64,000 nucleotides of DNA from Synechococcales cyanobacterium C42_A2020_086 (GTDB lineage: Bacteria > Cyanobacteriota > Cyanobacteriia > Elainellales > Elainellaceae). Each line of letters starts with the position of its first letter. Position 1 is the first letter of the stretch. The translations under genes and the position numbers were made by a program. Positions 45,176 through 55,156 of the stretch are shown here, in pieces. The stretch lies in contig JACYLU010000031.1 in NCBI GenBank assembly GCA_015272325.1, positions 1 through 64,000 on the forward strand. Reading direction: 5' to 3'. The notes under the pieces are model-generated. The model was not told the origin of the DNA and ran no database searches. It was given only the letters and a program-made list of their open reading frames with translations.

Positions 45176-46855
45176 ATGACGATTCCTTCCGACGCTGACG
45201 ATTTGCCTACTCAGTGGAGCGAGGCAGCCCGCCCGGTGCTGAGTGTGGTCACTTTAGTGGTTGTCGCTAGCGCCTTCTATCTCTCCTTCAACGGCTATGC
45301 CGGATTTTTGACCGTCAATTTCGACTCCGATCAAGCCATCCAGGTGTTAATGGCAGCCGATTTGCAGTTGCCCGCCGACTTATATTACTGGGGACAGCAG
45401 CGGGGCGGCAGCATTGTGCCTATCCTGGGGCGATTTTTGCTTGATCACAGCGATCTGTCGCCGATTCGTGCCGTTTCCTACGCCCAATACTTCATTTTGG
45501 GACTCGGCTACCTCGGGTTTGCCTGCCTGTTCCGAACTAACCTAGCGCGGCTGCTGTTTGCGCTAGCGTGGTTTCTGCCGCCGCAGCCCTTCGGCTTTTT
45601 GCTGATGCTGGGTCATCCCTACGCGGCTCAGCTTGGCTTTTTGGGGATTGCCGTTGCTCTGATTGCTAGATTGCCCAGAATGACCGGCTGGACCCAAATC
45701 ATGCTGCGTCATCTGCTGATCGTCGGGGCGGTGGTGTGTCTGTTTCTCAGCGTTTGGGCATCCGACTTCTCGGTGATTTCTTTAGCGCTCATGGCCGGCT
45801 TTGGCATGATTGGCATCGGCTATCAGCTTTGGCTAGCGCCTGTCACTCGCCTCTCCAAACAATTAACGTCTAAACATCTAACAATTTCATTGATTATTAT
45901 TTTAACTAGCTTGGAACTTATTACCCTTTTGATTGCCTCTCGCTACGGAATTCGATTCATTCGCTATGCCAAATCTCATGCAACAGCATCCGATGATGTG
46001 TTTAGCATCAATACTCTCAGCCAAACCAAAACTATGGTCGAACTGGTCTTCGGCACCATCCATCGAATCGTGACTTTTCAGAATCCTGATTTTGGGCTGA
46101 ATGTCTTCGGCTTTTCAGCACTGGTTTTTCTAGGCAGCGCTAGCGCCTTTTTGCTCATCTATGGTTTGGTGGTGGTGCTCCAGCAATGGCTGCGCCGCCC
46201 TGCTCCTCCGCATCTGGACATTTCTCCTTGGTGCTGGTTCTTTGTCTGCAATGCTGTCATCGGGACGGGGGCAATTCTGCTGTCGAGTTGGGTATACATC
46301 AATTCGATTCAGGATGGAGCTGGCAAGCGCTATTTCGTGCCGATTTATCTAATGATTTGGGTGGCAGCACTGCTGTTTACCGAAGGCATCCCGCAAGTTG
46401 CCGCCCGACCGCTCTGGGCCGTTTTACTCGTTGTCGCCTTGATTGGCAGTGCCACCTTACCGGCTTCAGTGTACGGGCTAGAAAAGTTTGAGCCGACAAT
46501 TCAGCGCTTACAGCCACTGCGCACCCTGGGAACTGCTGGATTGATTGGCAACCATTGGGCGTCGTACTTGCTGTGCAGTGTCAATCCGGATCAGCTTAGC
46601 TGCACCCAGTTTGATGAGTACGGGCAGCCGTATTGTTCTTCCCAGGAAGTTCCGCCGGTTCGTCGCCCTAGCGGTCGCTGTCCGCGCTGCGTCAATCGGG
46701 TGCTGGATGCGCCTCAAATTTATCTGGTGAAGAATCACTGGATAGATGAATTTCCAGCGGAAACCGAGCAGTTTGGCGAATGCCTCGTCAACATCGGCGA
46801 GCCGTTTGAATTGGCTGGCTATACGCTGGCTCCCTATCGGGTTCGCAGGCCGTGA
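45176..46855 (+). CDS. Polytopic membrane protein (GT-C-like), unknown function
   Basis: 559 residues with about ten hydrophobic segments and a ~110-residue soluble C-terminus. The first loop NFDSDQAIQVLMAADLQLP contains an Asp pair where GT-C glycosyltransferases have their catalytic acidic site, and the general layout (large first periplasmic loop, many helices) resembles the Wzy/PMT superfamily. The C-terminal part is cysteine-rich (SCTQFDEYGQPYCSS, RCPRCVNRVLD). I do not recognise a named family. Stands alone between divergently or convergently placed genes. Confidence 0.8.
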   Translation: MTIPSDADDLPTQWSEAARPVLSVVTLVVVASAFYLSFNGYAGFLTVNFDSDQAIQVLMAADLQLPADLYYWGQQRGGSIVPILGRFLLDHSDLSPIRAVSYAQYFILGLGYLGFACLFRTNLARLLFALAWFLPPQPFGFLLMLGHPYAAQLGFLGIAVALIARLPRMTGWTQIMLRHLLIVGAVVCLFLSVWASDFSVISLALMAGFGMIGIGYQLWLAPVTRLSKQLTSKHLTISLIIILTSLELITLLIASRYGIRFIRYAKSHATASDDVFSINTLSQTKTMVELVFGTIHRIVTFQNPDFGLNVFGFSALVFLGSASAFLLIYGLVVVLQQWLRRPAPPHLDISPWCWFFVCNAVIGTGAILLSSWVYINSIQDGAGKRYFVPIYLMIWVAALLFTEGIPQVAARPLWAVLLVVALIGSATLPASVYGLEKFEPTIQRLQPLRTLGTAGLIGNHWASYLLCSVNPDQLSCTQFDEYGQPYCSSQEVPPVRRPSGRCPRCVNRVLDAPQIYLVKNHWIDEFPAETEQFGECLVNIGEPFELAGYTLAPYRVRRP

Positions 46856-46975
46856 AGCCGGACAGAAGCTTGCAACTACTTACAGTCAGTATGTAGTCAG
46901 AAATGTAGCCAGAAAGGAGAGAAGGTCGAATTTAGTATCTGCCGTGGTGAAGCAATCTCCTGATGAACAATCAAC

Positions 46976-47500
46976 CTAGGGGCAACCTAGGGACTCTCGG
47001 GTATCGACTCCGGTGACAGGGTTGGTGCCGCTAGCGGTTTGGCAGAGGTGCAGTATCTGCTCGCGATCCAGCATGGCATCACTGAAATCAGCTCCGGTCA
47101 CCGTTGCGCCTCGGAAGTTAGACTTCAGCAACATGGCAGAGGTGAGAATGGCATCGCTGAGATCGGCGTTGGAGAGGTCACTAAGATAGGCAATGCCATC
47201 GCTGAAATTGACGCCATGCAGGTTAGCGCCGGTCAGGGCCGAGCCGTTGAAGACAGCGCCCCGCAGATCAGCGCCACTAAAGTCGGCGTCAGCTAGGCGA
47301 GCATTACTGAACTCCGCCCGCACCAAGTCTTGTCCAGCATAATTCTTAGTGGTGGCATTCACGTCATCGTAAGCGCGAATAGCGGCGGAGCTAGCAGCCT
47401 GAGCCGGTAGGGGAAGTAGCAGCAACAGACCGAGAAGCAGCCCAAAGAAGCAGGGGAATAAACGCATAGAGACCGTCTGAATCGAGGAGACTAACTTCAT
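46976..47500 (-). CDS. Exported pentapeptide-repeat protein
   Basis: 174 residues; start either 47500 or, more in keeping with a signal peptide, ATG 47467 ([20 protein letters not shown], cleavage after PAQAA). The mature part has about fourteen A-(D/N)-(L/F)-x-x pentapeptides ([37 protein letters not shown]) forming a right-handed beta-helix, and ends in a Cys-containing tail ([10 protein letters not shown] ... ESLGCP). Looks like thylakoid-lumen pentapeptide proteins such as TL20.3-type; location inferred from the signal. Confidence 0.88.
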   Translation of the reverse strand: MKLVSSIQTVSMRLFPCFFGLLLGLLLLLPLPAQAASSAAIRAYDDVNATTKNYAGQDLVRAEFSNARLADADFSGADLRGAVFNGSALTGANLHGVNFSDGIAYLSDLSNADLSDAILTSAMLLKSNFRGATVTGADFSDAMLDREQILHLCQTASGTNPVTGVDTRESLGCP

Positions 47501-48370
47501 TAAACTTAATACTCAACTTAGATTTTAAGGGGTGAAGGGGCTGCTTTACAAAGATTGTTAACGAAGGTCGATGCAGGGCGGGCGTTTTCTGACCTCCGTC
47601 CTAGAGGCAATTTCCCAAAATGGCTGATAGAATCTGCTGCAGTACACCGGGAGAGACGCGGCTGAAGTCCGCCTACCCGAGATTTACACCATTTCTATTC
47701 ACGATCGACCTGGCTTTATGCCATACTTCTCTATCTCTTGCAGCAAGATATGCGCTTGCTGCATCTTTGCTTATCCACCTACGACCGGGTTTTCGCAGGC
47801 ATGCCTACCCCCAAGCGCAGCAGTACTGAGCCTGCATGTCTTGGCTCTCGATACTAGACGAGCTACGCTGCTCACCTCCCCAAACCAGTGGGGCCCTAAT
47901 ATTCCTCCTTTGCTTCAGTTCACTTTCGATCCATAATGGTGCGATGATCTGATCCGCCCGGTGGATTGACCAATTGGTTCCCCTCATCCCTACATCCCTG
48001 CTCCTGCTGGTCACCCTTTTGGGGCGACGGGATGTCTACCCAACGTTGAACCAAAAGCCCCTTGCTTGCTCTAGGGGCTGAGGTGTAGCTTGCTGTTGCG
48101 GAGCAGTGGGCGGTTCAGTTGTGATCAGTCAACTCGCTAACAGCTCCATTAACGTGGGCACTTTCATTATCCAAATGGATTCTTTGTGTGGCTGTTGACC
48201 GTTTAGGCTAGCGAGGAGCACCGACGTAGAGGTCGGGCTATGGGTCATAAGCATCTACCTAATGGAAGCAGTAGACAGCAGCCGGTAAGAGAAGCCGGGA
48301 TCATTTTGCCAGGAGCGGACTCTACAGGCAAGCAAGCTAGGATAAGAGACGATTATTGTCACCCATCCCT
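47501..48370. other. 870-bp gene-free region before the hybrid kinase
   Basis: I find no supported gene, tRNA or mobile element. Frames of 60-75 codons exist on both strands but lack start sites with ribosome-binding sequences and recognisable products. A hairpin lies at 48056-48079; a CCGAC-GTAGAG-GTCGG hairpin is near 48220. Promoters of the kinase gene are presumably in the last 150 bp. Confidence 0.5.
48056..48079 (-). terminator. Possible minus-strand hairpin terminator
   Basis: AGCCCCT (48056-48062) pairs with AGGGGCT (48073-48079), 10-nt loop; on the minus strand it is followed by TTTTGG. No minus-strand gene ends here, so it may be relict or belong to an unseen RNA. Confidence 0.35.
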
Positions 48371-51300
48371 ATGCAGTTTTCTCTGTCTCAGGCGATTCAA
48401 TCAAATTCTTTGGTTCTCGCCGCCACAACGCCGATACAGGAGGCGATTGCGGCCATGAATCGACAGCAAACGAGCTATGTTCTGGTTGAGACAGATGCGC
48501 AGTTGGTTGGTATCTTTACCGAGCGCGACTTGGTGCGGGCGATTGCGGCGGAAACAATCGAAGACCAGATTCCTCTGTCGGCGCTGATGACTAGCCCCCT
48601 AATTACCCGCCAAGTCAACGACATTCACGATATTTTTTCGGTTTTAGAAATCTTTCAGCAGCAGCAGATCCGCCATTTGCCACTACTTGACGAGCAGGGG
48701 CATTTGGTTGGTGTTGTGACTCCCGAAACGCTGCGGCAGGTTTTGCAGCCCGAGCATTTGCTGACCTCGCGACGGGTTGGTGAAGTGATGACATCCGCTG
48801 TCGTTCATGCGCCGCCAGACCTGCCCCTAGCGCAGCTAACTCAGCGAATGGCGGAGCGGCAGGTGAGCTGTGTGGTGATTGTGGAGCCTGTGGAGCCGGA
48901 GCTGTCTCAGTCTGATCCGCTGGAAACAGCCTGGACTGGGTTTGCCACGTTCAATCCCCTGATGTTGCAGACGATGCCCACGGCTCCTGCTAGATCGGCA
49001 ACCTCCACCGAGCGGTGGCGACCGCTAGGCATCATTACCGAGCGAGATATTGTGAAGCTGCGAGCGTTACAGGTCGATTTTCAGCAGGTTCGCGCTGCGG
49101 ATGTCATGAGTGCGCCGGTGGCAACGGTGCAGGCATCCATTTCGCTGCTGCAGGTCCATCAGCAGATGCAAAGGCAGCAGATTCGCTGCTTGGTCGTCAC
49201 TGGAGAGTCGGGAGAACTGATTGGCATCGTGACTCAGTCGGATGTGCTGCGGGTGGTGAATCTGGTTGAGCTGCATCAAGTGATTGAATCGCTGCAACAC
49301 CTGATGCTGCAACAAACCGAGGCCTTGCAACAGCAAGTTGGCGAACGGCAGCAGTTGCTACGAACGCTGCAAACGAGCAAACTGCGCTACCAAGGCATGC
49401 TGAATAACTTGCCGGATGCGGTCTGCTGTTTTGAGGCGGATGGCACCATTACTTTTGCTAACCGGGCCTGCTGCCAATTTTTAGGGCAGTCCGTCCAGTC
49501 ACTGCTGGGGCGCAATTTTCTAGAATTGCTGCCTGCGACAGCTCAAATGATGCTGCGGCAGCAGTTGGTAACGCTACAGCACACCCACGGCAAGGTCACC
49601 TACGAGCATGAGGTGATCCGCGCCGACGGTTCGCTGCGGTGGATGAGCTGGACCAACTGCGCCATTTGTGACGAAGCCAACGAGCTGATTGAATTTCAAG
49701 CGATTGGGCAAGACATCACTGAGCGAAAGCAAGCCGAGGAAACCCTGCGGCAGAGCGAAACCCGCAATCGTGCCATCTTGAGCGCTATTCCAGATCTATT
49801 GTTGCGAGTTAAACGCGATGGCACCTGCCTCGACTGTATTTTTCCCAAAGATGCCGGGGAGAATCTGTACATGCCGGTACAGTCGCACATTGGTGAGGTG
49901 CTGGCACCCGAAACGCTGCGGCGCATCTTGTCGTCCGTCGAGCAGGCATTGGCGACCGGAGAACTGCAAGTCTTTGAGCACCAGCTCGTGAAATTTAACC
50001 AGGTCCACGATGAGGAAGTGCGAGTGGTGTCCTGTGGACCCGATGAAGCGCTGCTGATTGTGCGCGACATCACCCACCGCAAGCAAAGCGAGACCCAGTT
50101 GCGCCGCCTCACCGAAAACGTACCAGGCGTGGTTTACCGCTATGTGCTGCACCCCGATGGCACAGAGCAGTTTCCCTACATCAGCCGCCGTTGCCATGAG
50201 GTCTATGAAGTCGAAGCCGAGGTGTTTATGAAAGACGCTCGGCTGATTTGGAACATGATTCACCCTGACGATATTCCCCAAATGCGGGAGCGGATTGTGC
50301 TCTCTGCCGAGCACATGCAGCCCTGGTTTGCCGAGCACCGCGTCATCCCGCCATCGGGCAAGCTGAAGTGGATTCAAGCCGTCTCTCGCCCCGAACGACA
50401 AGCCAATGGCGATTTGGTTTGGGATGGACTGATCGTAGACATCACCGAACGCAAGCAGGTAGAAATTGCCCTACGCGATAGTGAGACTCGCTTCCGCACC
50501 ATTTTTGAGCAAGCTGCCGTCGGGATTACCCAAGCCACCCTCAACGGGGACTATATCCGCGTGAACCAGCGCTTCTGTGATTTAGTCGGCTACAGCGAGG
50601 CAGAACTGCTACAGCGCAATTTTATCGAGATTACCCATCCCGATGATCGCCAGACCAACCTACACTACACTCGTCAGCTGATTGCGGGAGAGATTAGGGC
50701 ATTCTCCATGGAGAAACGCTATCTCTGCAAAAATGGCGAACTGCGCTGGGTGCAGCTCTCGGGTTCGCTCGTGCTGGATGAACTCACCCAGCAACACTAC
50801 CTGATAGGCGTGATCGAAGACATCCAGGAGCGCAAGCAAGCCGAGTCCGAGGTGCAAAAACAACAAGCCTTTCTACGCAATGTGATTGACATTGTACCCA
50901 GCGCCATTTTTGTCAAGGATCGGCAAGGCACGATTATCATCGCTAACCATGCTGCAGCGGCGATGTACGGCGTTACCGTCGAGGAGCTGCTCGGCAAGCG
51001 AGATCACGAGCTGAACGCCGATGCCGCCCAAGTCGAGGAGTTCTTGCGCATCAATCAAGAAGTGATGACGAGCCGCCAACGCCAGGTGATTTCCTCACAG
51101 ACCATTCGGACCCAGCAGGGCGAGTTTCGCACCTATCGCACAACTATCAGTCCTTTTACAGATGCTCAAGGCGAGGTGCTAGGCATCATTGGCTCTGCAG
51201 TTGACATTACCGAACTCAAACAGGCCGAGGAAGCGCTGCGGCACTCTAAGGACACCGCCGAAGCCGCCAATCATGCCAAGAGTCAATTTCTGGCCAATAT

Positions 51301-52741
51301 GAGCCACGAGCTGCGGACACCGCTGAACTCGATTTTGGGGTTTGCACAATTGCTAAATGCCGATTCAACGTTGACACCAGAGCAGCGCGAGCAGCTAAGC
51401 ATCATTCTACGCAGCGGTGAACATCTGCTAGAACTCATCAATGACGTTCTGGAGATGTCTAAAATTGATGCAGGTCGATTAAGCCTGAACGAAACAGGAT
51501 TTAATCTGTATCAACTGCTGAATAATCTGCAAGATATGCTGAGCTTCAAAGCAGAAGCTAAAGGGTTGCAGTTGATCTTTAATCGCACTGAGGATGTGCC
51601 GCAGTACGTACGAACCGACGAAAGTAAACTGCGCCAAGTGCTGCTGAATCTGCTCAGCAATGCTATCAAGTTCACGCAAGTCGGCAGAGTGATGCTGCAA
51701 GTTAGCACTAAGCCCATCAGCTCTACCGAAGCCGCAGCGCCTACCCTCAGCCCATCCTCCCCGGTCATTCTCGCCTTTGAAGTGAGCGATACGGGTCCTG
51801 GTATTGCTCCCTCGGAGCTGAGCAGCCTATTCAATGCCTTTGTGCAGACCGAAGCCGGACGGCGGTCTCAGGAGGGAACTGGGCTGGGGCTGGCGATTAG
51901 CCGCCGCTTTGTTGAGCTGATGGGTGGCACAATTGGGGTGCGCAGTGCTCCTGGGCAAGGTACAACCTTCTGGTTCGAGATTGTCGCATCGCCCACGGAG
52001 CCAGAGGCAGCTCAACCAGAATGGTCCGGGTGGATCGTGGGCTTAGCACCTGATCAACCTTGCTATCGCATTCTGGTAGCCGAAGATCAGCTTAGCAACC
52101 GGATGCTGGTCGTGCGGCTGCTGGCTCAGCTAGGCTTTGAGGTGCTAGAAGCCGAAAATGGGCAAGAGGCCATTACCCAGTGGCAAGAACGGGCACCGCA
52201 TCTGATCTTGATGGATATGCGCATGCCGCAAATGGATGGATATGCCGCCACGCGGGAAATTCGCCGCCTTCAGAAGACGCAAGAGTTTGCTCAATTCCCT
52301 GAACCAAAAATCATTGCTCTCACCGCTAGCGCCTTTGAAGAAGAGCGGCTGCAGATTTTTGCGGCTGGGTGCGATGCCTGCGTTGCCAAACCGTTCAAGA
52401 TGGATGAGCTGCTGCTGACCATTGCTAACTATCTGGATATTCGCTATCGCTATGCCCACCAAGCAATGGACAATTCTCTTGCTCCCAAAACGGCTACAAC
52501 GACTGACAGCATGCCCCTGCGACCCGAAGATTTGCACCTGCTGCCCCATCCCTGGCGGCTTCAGCTCTATCGCGCGGCGGCTCAGCTCGATGCCAAACGC
52601 TGTGTAGAGCTGATCCAGCAGATTCCGGCCAAGGATGCCGACCTCATTGCCCCGCTGCTGGAGCTAGTGACTAATTTCCGCTTTGACCTGCTGATGGAGC
52701 TAACCCAAGCGGCAACATGCGAGCAGACCACCGAGGCGTGA
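48371..52741 (+). CDS. CBS- and PAS-domain hybrid sensor histidine kinase
   Basis: A 1456-residue multidomain kinase from ATG 48371. Domains in order: two CBS pairs (about residues 1-125 and 135-305, with VGIFTERDLVRAI and LGIITERDIVKLRAL), a coiled coil, five PAS/PAC units (about 345-955, each ending near D-I-T-E-R-K-Q), HisKA with phospho-acceptor His979 in NMSHELRTPLN, HATPase_c (DTGPGIAPSEL, GTGLGLAISRRF), then a receiver domain with Asp1282 in LILMDMRMPQMDGY and Lys in VAKPFKMDE. A C-terminal ~90-residue helical tail common in cyanobacterial hybrid kinases follows; no HPt histidine is seen in it. CBS pairs suggest adenosine-nucleotide sensing. Cytoplasmic, as no membrane helix is present. 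No response-regulator gene is adjacent. Confidence 0.95.
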   Translation: MQFSLSQAIQSNSLVLAATTPIQEAIAAMNRQQTSYVLVETDAQLVGIFTERDLVRAIAAETIEDQIPLSALMTSPLITRQVNDIHDIFSVLEIFQQQQIRHLPLLDEQGHLVGVVTPETLRQVLQPEHLLTSRRVGEVMTSAVVHAPPDLPLAQLTQRMAERQVSCVVIVEPVEPELSQSDPLETAWTGFATFNPLMLQTMPTAPARSATSTERWRPLGIITERDIVKLRALQVDFQQVRAADVMSAPVATVQASISLLQVHQQMQRQQIRCLVVTGESGELIGIVTQSDVLRVVNLVELHQVIESLQHLMLQQTEALQQQVGERQQLLRTLQTSKLRYQGMLNNLPDAVCCFEADGTITFANRACCQFLGQSVQSLLGRNFLELLPATAQMMLRQQLVTLQHTHGKVTYEHEVIRADGSLRWMSWTNCAICDEANELIEFQAIGQDITERKQAEETLRQSETRNRAILSAIPDLLLRVKRDGTCLDCIFPKDAGENLYMPVQSHIGEVLAPETLRRILSSVEQALATGELQVFEHQLVKFNQVHDEEVRVVSCGPDEALLIVRDITHRKQSETQLRRLTENVPGVVYRYVLHPDGTEQFPYISRRCHEVYEVEAEVFMKDARLIWNMIHPDDIPQMRERIVLSAEHMQPWFAEHRVIPPSGKLKWIQAVSRPERQANGDLVWDGLIVDITERKQVEIALRDSETRFRTIFEQAAVGITQATLNGDYIRVNQRFCDLVGYSEAELLQRNFIEITHPDDRQTNLHYTRQLIAGEIRAFSMEKRYLCKNGELRWVQLSGSLVLDELTQQHYLIGVIEDIQERKQAESEVQKQQAFLRNVIDIVPSAIFVKDRQGTIIIANHAAAAMYGVTVEELLGKRDHELNADAAQVEEFLRINQEVMTSRQRQVISSQTIRTQQGEFRTYRTTISPFTDAQGEVLGIIGSAVDITELKQAEEALRHSKDTAEAANHAKSQFLANMSHELRTPLNSILGFAQLLNADSTLTPEQREQLSIILRSGEHLLELINDVLEMSKIDAGRLSLNETGFNLYQLLNNLQDMLSFKAEAKGLQLIFNRTEDVPQYVRTDESKLRQVLLNLLSNAIKFTQVGRVMLQVSTKPISSTEAAAPTLSPSSPVILAFEVSDTGPGIAPSELSSLFNAFVQTEAGRRSQEGTGLGLAISRRFVELMGGTIGVRSAPGQGTTFWFEIVASPTEPEAAQPEWSGWIVGLAPDQPCYRILVAEDQLSNRMLVVRLLAQLGFEVLEAENGQEAITQWQERAPHLILMDMRMPQMDGYAATREIRRLQKTQEFAQFPEPKIIALTASAFEEERLQIFAAGCDACVAKPFKMDELLLTIANYLDIRYRYAHQAMDNSLAPKTATTTDSMPLRPEDLHLLPHPWRLQLYRAAAQLDAKRCVELIQQIPAKDADLIAPLLELVTNFRFDLLMELTQAATCEQTTEA

Positions 52742-52879
52742 GCGGCAGAGTGGCAGAGCGAGAAGGCTGCTCGCTAGCTCCTAGACCCAGCAAACTGGCT
52801 TTTTGAGCTGGAGTTAAACCTGTAGCCTGATTCAGGGTCATGCCTTCATAGGGTCGGGGGACCCGCAGCAGAGGAGTAG

Positions 52880-53086
52880 AGGAATGAGGCGTCAACCATC
52901 GGCCGCTGGATTGCCCCGACTGCCAGATATGAATGTCTGCTGGTGGAAGACTGCACCGAAAGCTATTTCCCCGAGTTTAAGCAAGCCACTCTAGAGATGG
53001 TGCGGGCGCAGGGTGGCATCGTTGGCTGGACGGCCACAACACAGGCGATTCTGCCAGTCTTAGAGCACTGGTGTGCCCCGGTCTAA
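52880..53086 (+). pseudogene. Cysteine hydrolase (isochorismatase family) C-terminal fossil
   Basis: A 69-codon frame without a start codon, opened after a TAG at 52877 and ending in TAA at 53084-53086. It encodes [18 protein letters not shown], then [17 protein letters not shown], matching the last helix-strand part of isochorismatase-family cysteine hydrolases (V-x-D-x-x-E-S-Y-F-P-E-F). The N-terminal two thirds, including the Asp-Lys-Cys triad, are absent, so it is a remnant. It lies between the kinase and the HEPN-like gene. Confidence 0.6.
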
Positions 53087-53158
53087 AGCCGCCACTGCAG
53101 GCGCAGGGTGAGCGATGTCCTATGGGTTAGACTGATCTCGGTGATTTGGTGAGATTGG

Positions 53159-53788
53159 TTGGTGTCCAAGAACTATCCGAAGGCATGGCCCCGTTTTGTT
53201 TCCCAAATCCGGGCATCGGAGGCTGGAGTTCCCGAAGAGCTGGCGCAGAACTTTGCTGCCTTAGCCAGATGGTCTGCCCGATTTCGCTTGGCCAAAAGCT
53301 TCAAAGGGCTAGATTTAGGCGATCATTACGCTGGGTCCAATACACCGCAACTCTATTCAGCAATCACTAGAATTTTCCTCGTCTATTCCGCGTTTGAAAC
53401 CTACTGTCGCATCATGGGCTGGAATCCGAGCCAAGAGTTGCAACTCCAGGTGCTGCAAGATGCGTATTCCCAAAAGAACGTTATTCAAGCCATTCGCGAC
53501 TTAGATCCAAAAAATGCGTTTTCTAGTTTCCTCGAAGCGCAACTTACTCATTCGAATCTTAAAAAGATGATGCGTGAATTTCAAGCTGGCAAAGATGTTA
53601 ACGTTAGTTTTTTGGCGAGATGTACACGTCATATCTTTGCTCATGGTATTTTAACAGCAAATTCATCCCGTCTGTCAGTAAAGCGATTTAGCCAAATATC
53701 TCAGATGATTTCAGATTTTCTGTTGCACTGTATGGACGAGGACTTTAATCAACGTGTGCCCGCTTATGAATTAAAGACAGATTCATGA
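53159..53788 (+). CDS. Hypothetical HEPN-like protein
   Basis: About 209 residues, all-helical in appearance. ARCTRHIFAHGILTANSS near residue 160 contains R-H-x3-H, the R-x4-6-H pattern of HEPN ribonuclease domains; earlier helices (SAITRIFLVYSAFETYCRIM) fit a HEPN bundle. Base composition rises in A+T toward the 3' half, unlike its neighbours, suggesting acquisition. Start is uncertain: TTG 53159 or GTG 53162, no clear ribosome-binding site. No MNT-type nucleotidyltransferase antitoxin is adjacent, so a toxin role is speculative. Confidence 0.5.
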   Translation: MVSKNYPKAWPRFVSQIRASEAGVPEELAQNFAALARWSARFRLAKSFKGLDLGDHYAGSNTPQLYSAITRIFLVYSAFETYCRIMGWNPSQELQLQVLQDAYSQKNVIQAIRDLDPKNAFSSFLEAQLTHSNLKKMMREFQAGKDVNVSFLARCTRHIFAHGILTANSSRLSVKRFSQISQMISDFLLHCMDEDFNQRVPAYELKTDS

Positions 53789-53913
53789 CATCACGGTTGC
53801 TTTCGCATTACAGACGCAATTGCAACGTCTTATAGGCATGGAGTTACCAACTCTACCATTGCAGTGGAGTTAACCTAGCGCTCTCTTGCTCGATGCTCTG
53901 CTGCCGCAGACTG

Positions 53914-53941
53914 CGAGAATAAGAGTACGAGAATAAGAGTA
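53914..53941. repeat. CGAGAATAAGAGTA tandem duplication
   Basis: Two perfect adjacent 14-mers ending 20 bp before the aminotransferase start codon, so within its promoter or leader. Confidence 0.95.
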
Positions 53942-53961
53942 AAATCGCCTGGTAGATATGA

Positions 53962-55143
53962 ATGGTTACCATGAATCGTGAATCACTGCGGATGCAGGCT
54001 GTGCAGTCGCCAATTATCCCCATTGTGGGAGAGCTGATCCGTAACCAGCCGGGAACCATTTCCCTAGGGCAAGGGGTGGTCTACTATGGCCCGCCGCCAA
54101 CTGCCATCGAGCGGATTGCTCAGTTTCTCGCTAACCCCGAGCACCACAAGTATCAAGCCATCGAAGGCATTCCTCCTCTTTTGGAAGCGATTCGCACCAA
54201 GCTGATCCGCGAAAATCGTATCGCTGTAGATGCCGGCAGTGCAATTGTGGTGACGGCAGGCAGCAATATGGGGTTTATGAATGCCATCTTGGCCATCCTC
54301 GATCCGGGAGACGAAGTGATCCTGCAAACGCCTTACTATTTCAACCACGAGATGGGTGTGCGCATGGCAAACGGTCAGCCGGTTTTGGTGTCCACCGACG
54401 ACCGCTATCAGCTGCGTCTAGAGGCGATTCAGCAGGCCATCACACCTCGTACCAAAGCCATCGTGACGATTTCACCCAACAATCCAACGGGCGCAGTGTA
54501 CCCTGAGGCAGACCTGCGAGCCGTCAACGAGCTATGCCGCCGCCACGGCATTTATCATATCCACGATGCCGCCTACGAATATTTCACCTACGATGGCACA
54601 ATTGCCTTTGCCCCTGGCTCGATTCCAGACAGCAATGCCCACACTATCTCTCTCTTTTCGCTCTCAAAAGCCTATGGCTTCGCTAGCTGGCGGATTGGCT
54701 ACATGGTGCTGCCCACCCAACTGCTGACGGCTGTGCGCAAAATTCAGGACACGATTTTGATTTGTGCTTCAGCAGTGTCGCAATATGCAGCCGTAGGGGC
54801 CCTAGAGGCCGGAGTGGACTACTGCCGACAAAAGCTAGAGTCTATTGCCCGCGTGCGGCAGTTGTGTCTGCAAGAACTCGCTGCCCTGCAAGACATTTGC
54901 ACGATACCGCCGGCCGATGGTGCCTTTTATTTTTTGCTGAAGCTGCACTTCGATCTTGACGCGTTTGAGCTAGTAAAACGGTTAATTCAGGACTATAAGG
55001 TCGCGGCGCTTCCGGGCACCACCTTTGGCATGGAGCAGGGCTGCTATCTGCGAATTGCTTACGGTGCTCTGCAGCAAGAAACGGTTGCCGAGGGGCTAGG
55101 GCGTTTAATTTCAGGGCTGCACCGCATCAAGCTAGAGCAGTGA
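53962..55143 (+). CDS. PLP-dependent class I/II aminotransferase
   Basis: A 393-residue fold-type I aminotransferase. Seen: substrate loop TISLGQGVVYYGPP, cofactor loop VTAGSNMGFMNAILAI, SPNNPTGAVYPEADL (cofactor Asn), HDAAYEYFTYDG, and the Schiff-base Lys236 in FSLSKAYGFASWRIGYMVL. Amino-group donor and acceptor cannot be told; closest by feel are aspartate/aromatic-type enzymes. Start ATG 53962 (MVTM); an internal Met three codons later is possible. Convergent with the minus-strand envelope cluster that ends at 55157. Confidence 0.9.
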   Translation: MVTMNRESLRMQAVQSPIIPIVGELIRNQPGTISLGQGVVYYGPPPTAIERIAQFLANPEHHKYQAIEGIPPLLEAIRTKLIRENRIAVDAGSAIVVTAGSNMGFMNAILAILDPGDEVILQTPYYFNHEMGVRMANGQPVLVSTDDRYQLRLEAIQQAITPRTKAIVTISPNNPTGAVYPEADLRAVNELCRRHGIYHIHDAAYEYFTYDGTIAFAPGSIPDSNAHTISLFSLSKAYGFASWRIGYMVLPTQLLTAVRKIQDTILICASAVSQYAAVGALEAGVDYCRQKLESIARVRQLCLQELAALQDICTIPPADGAFYFLLKLHFDLDAFELVKRLIQDYKVAALPGTTFGMEQGCYLRIAYGALQQETVAEGLGRLISGLHRIKLEQ

Positions 55144-55156
55144 AGCAGGCGGTAGG

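Noticed and set aside
48260-48350. Cobalamin-type riboswitch (GCCAGGAGC box)
   Set aside because: Only the box-like string is present; the upstream conserved segments and closing helices of the B12 fold are missing, and the downstream gene is a kinase.
52671-52895. Minus-strand 74-codon frame after the hybrid kinase
   Set aside because: Overlaps the kinase end and has Pro/Leu-rich noise composition; no start signal.
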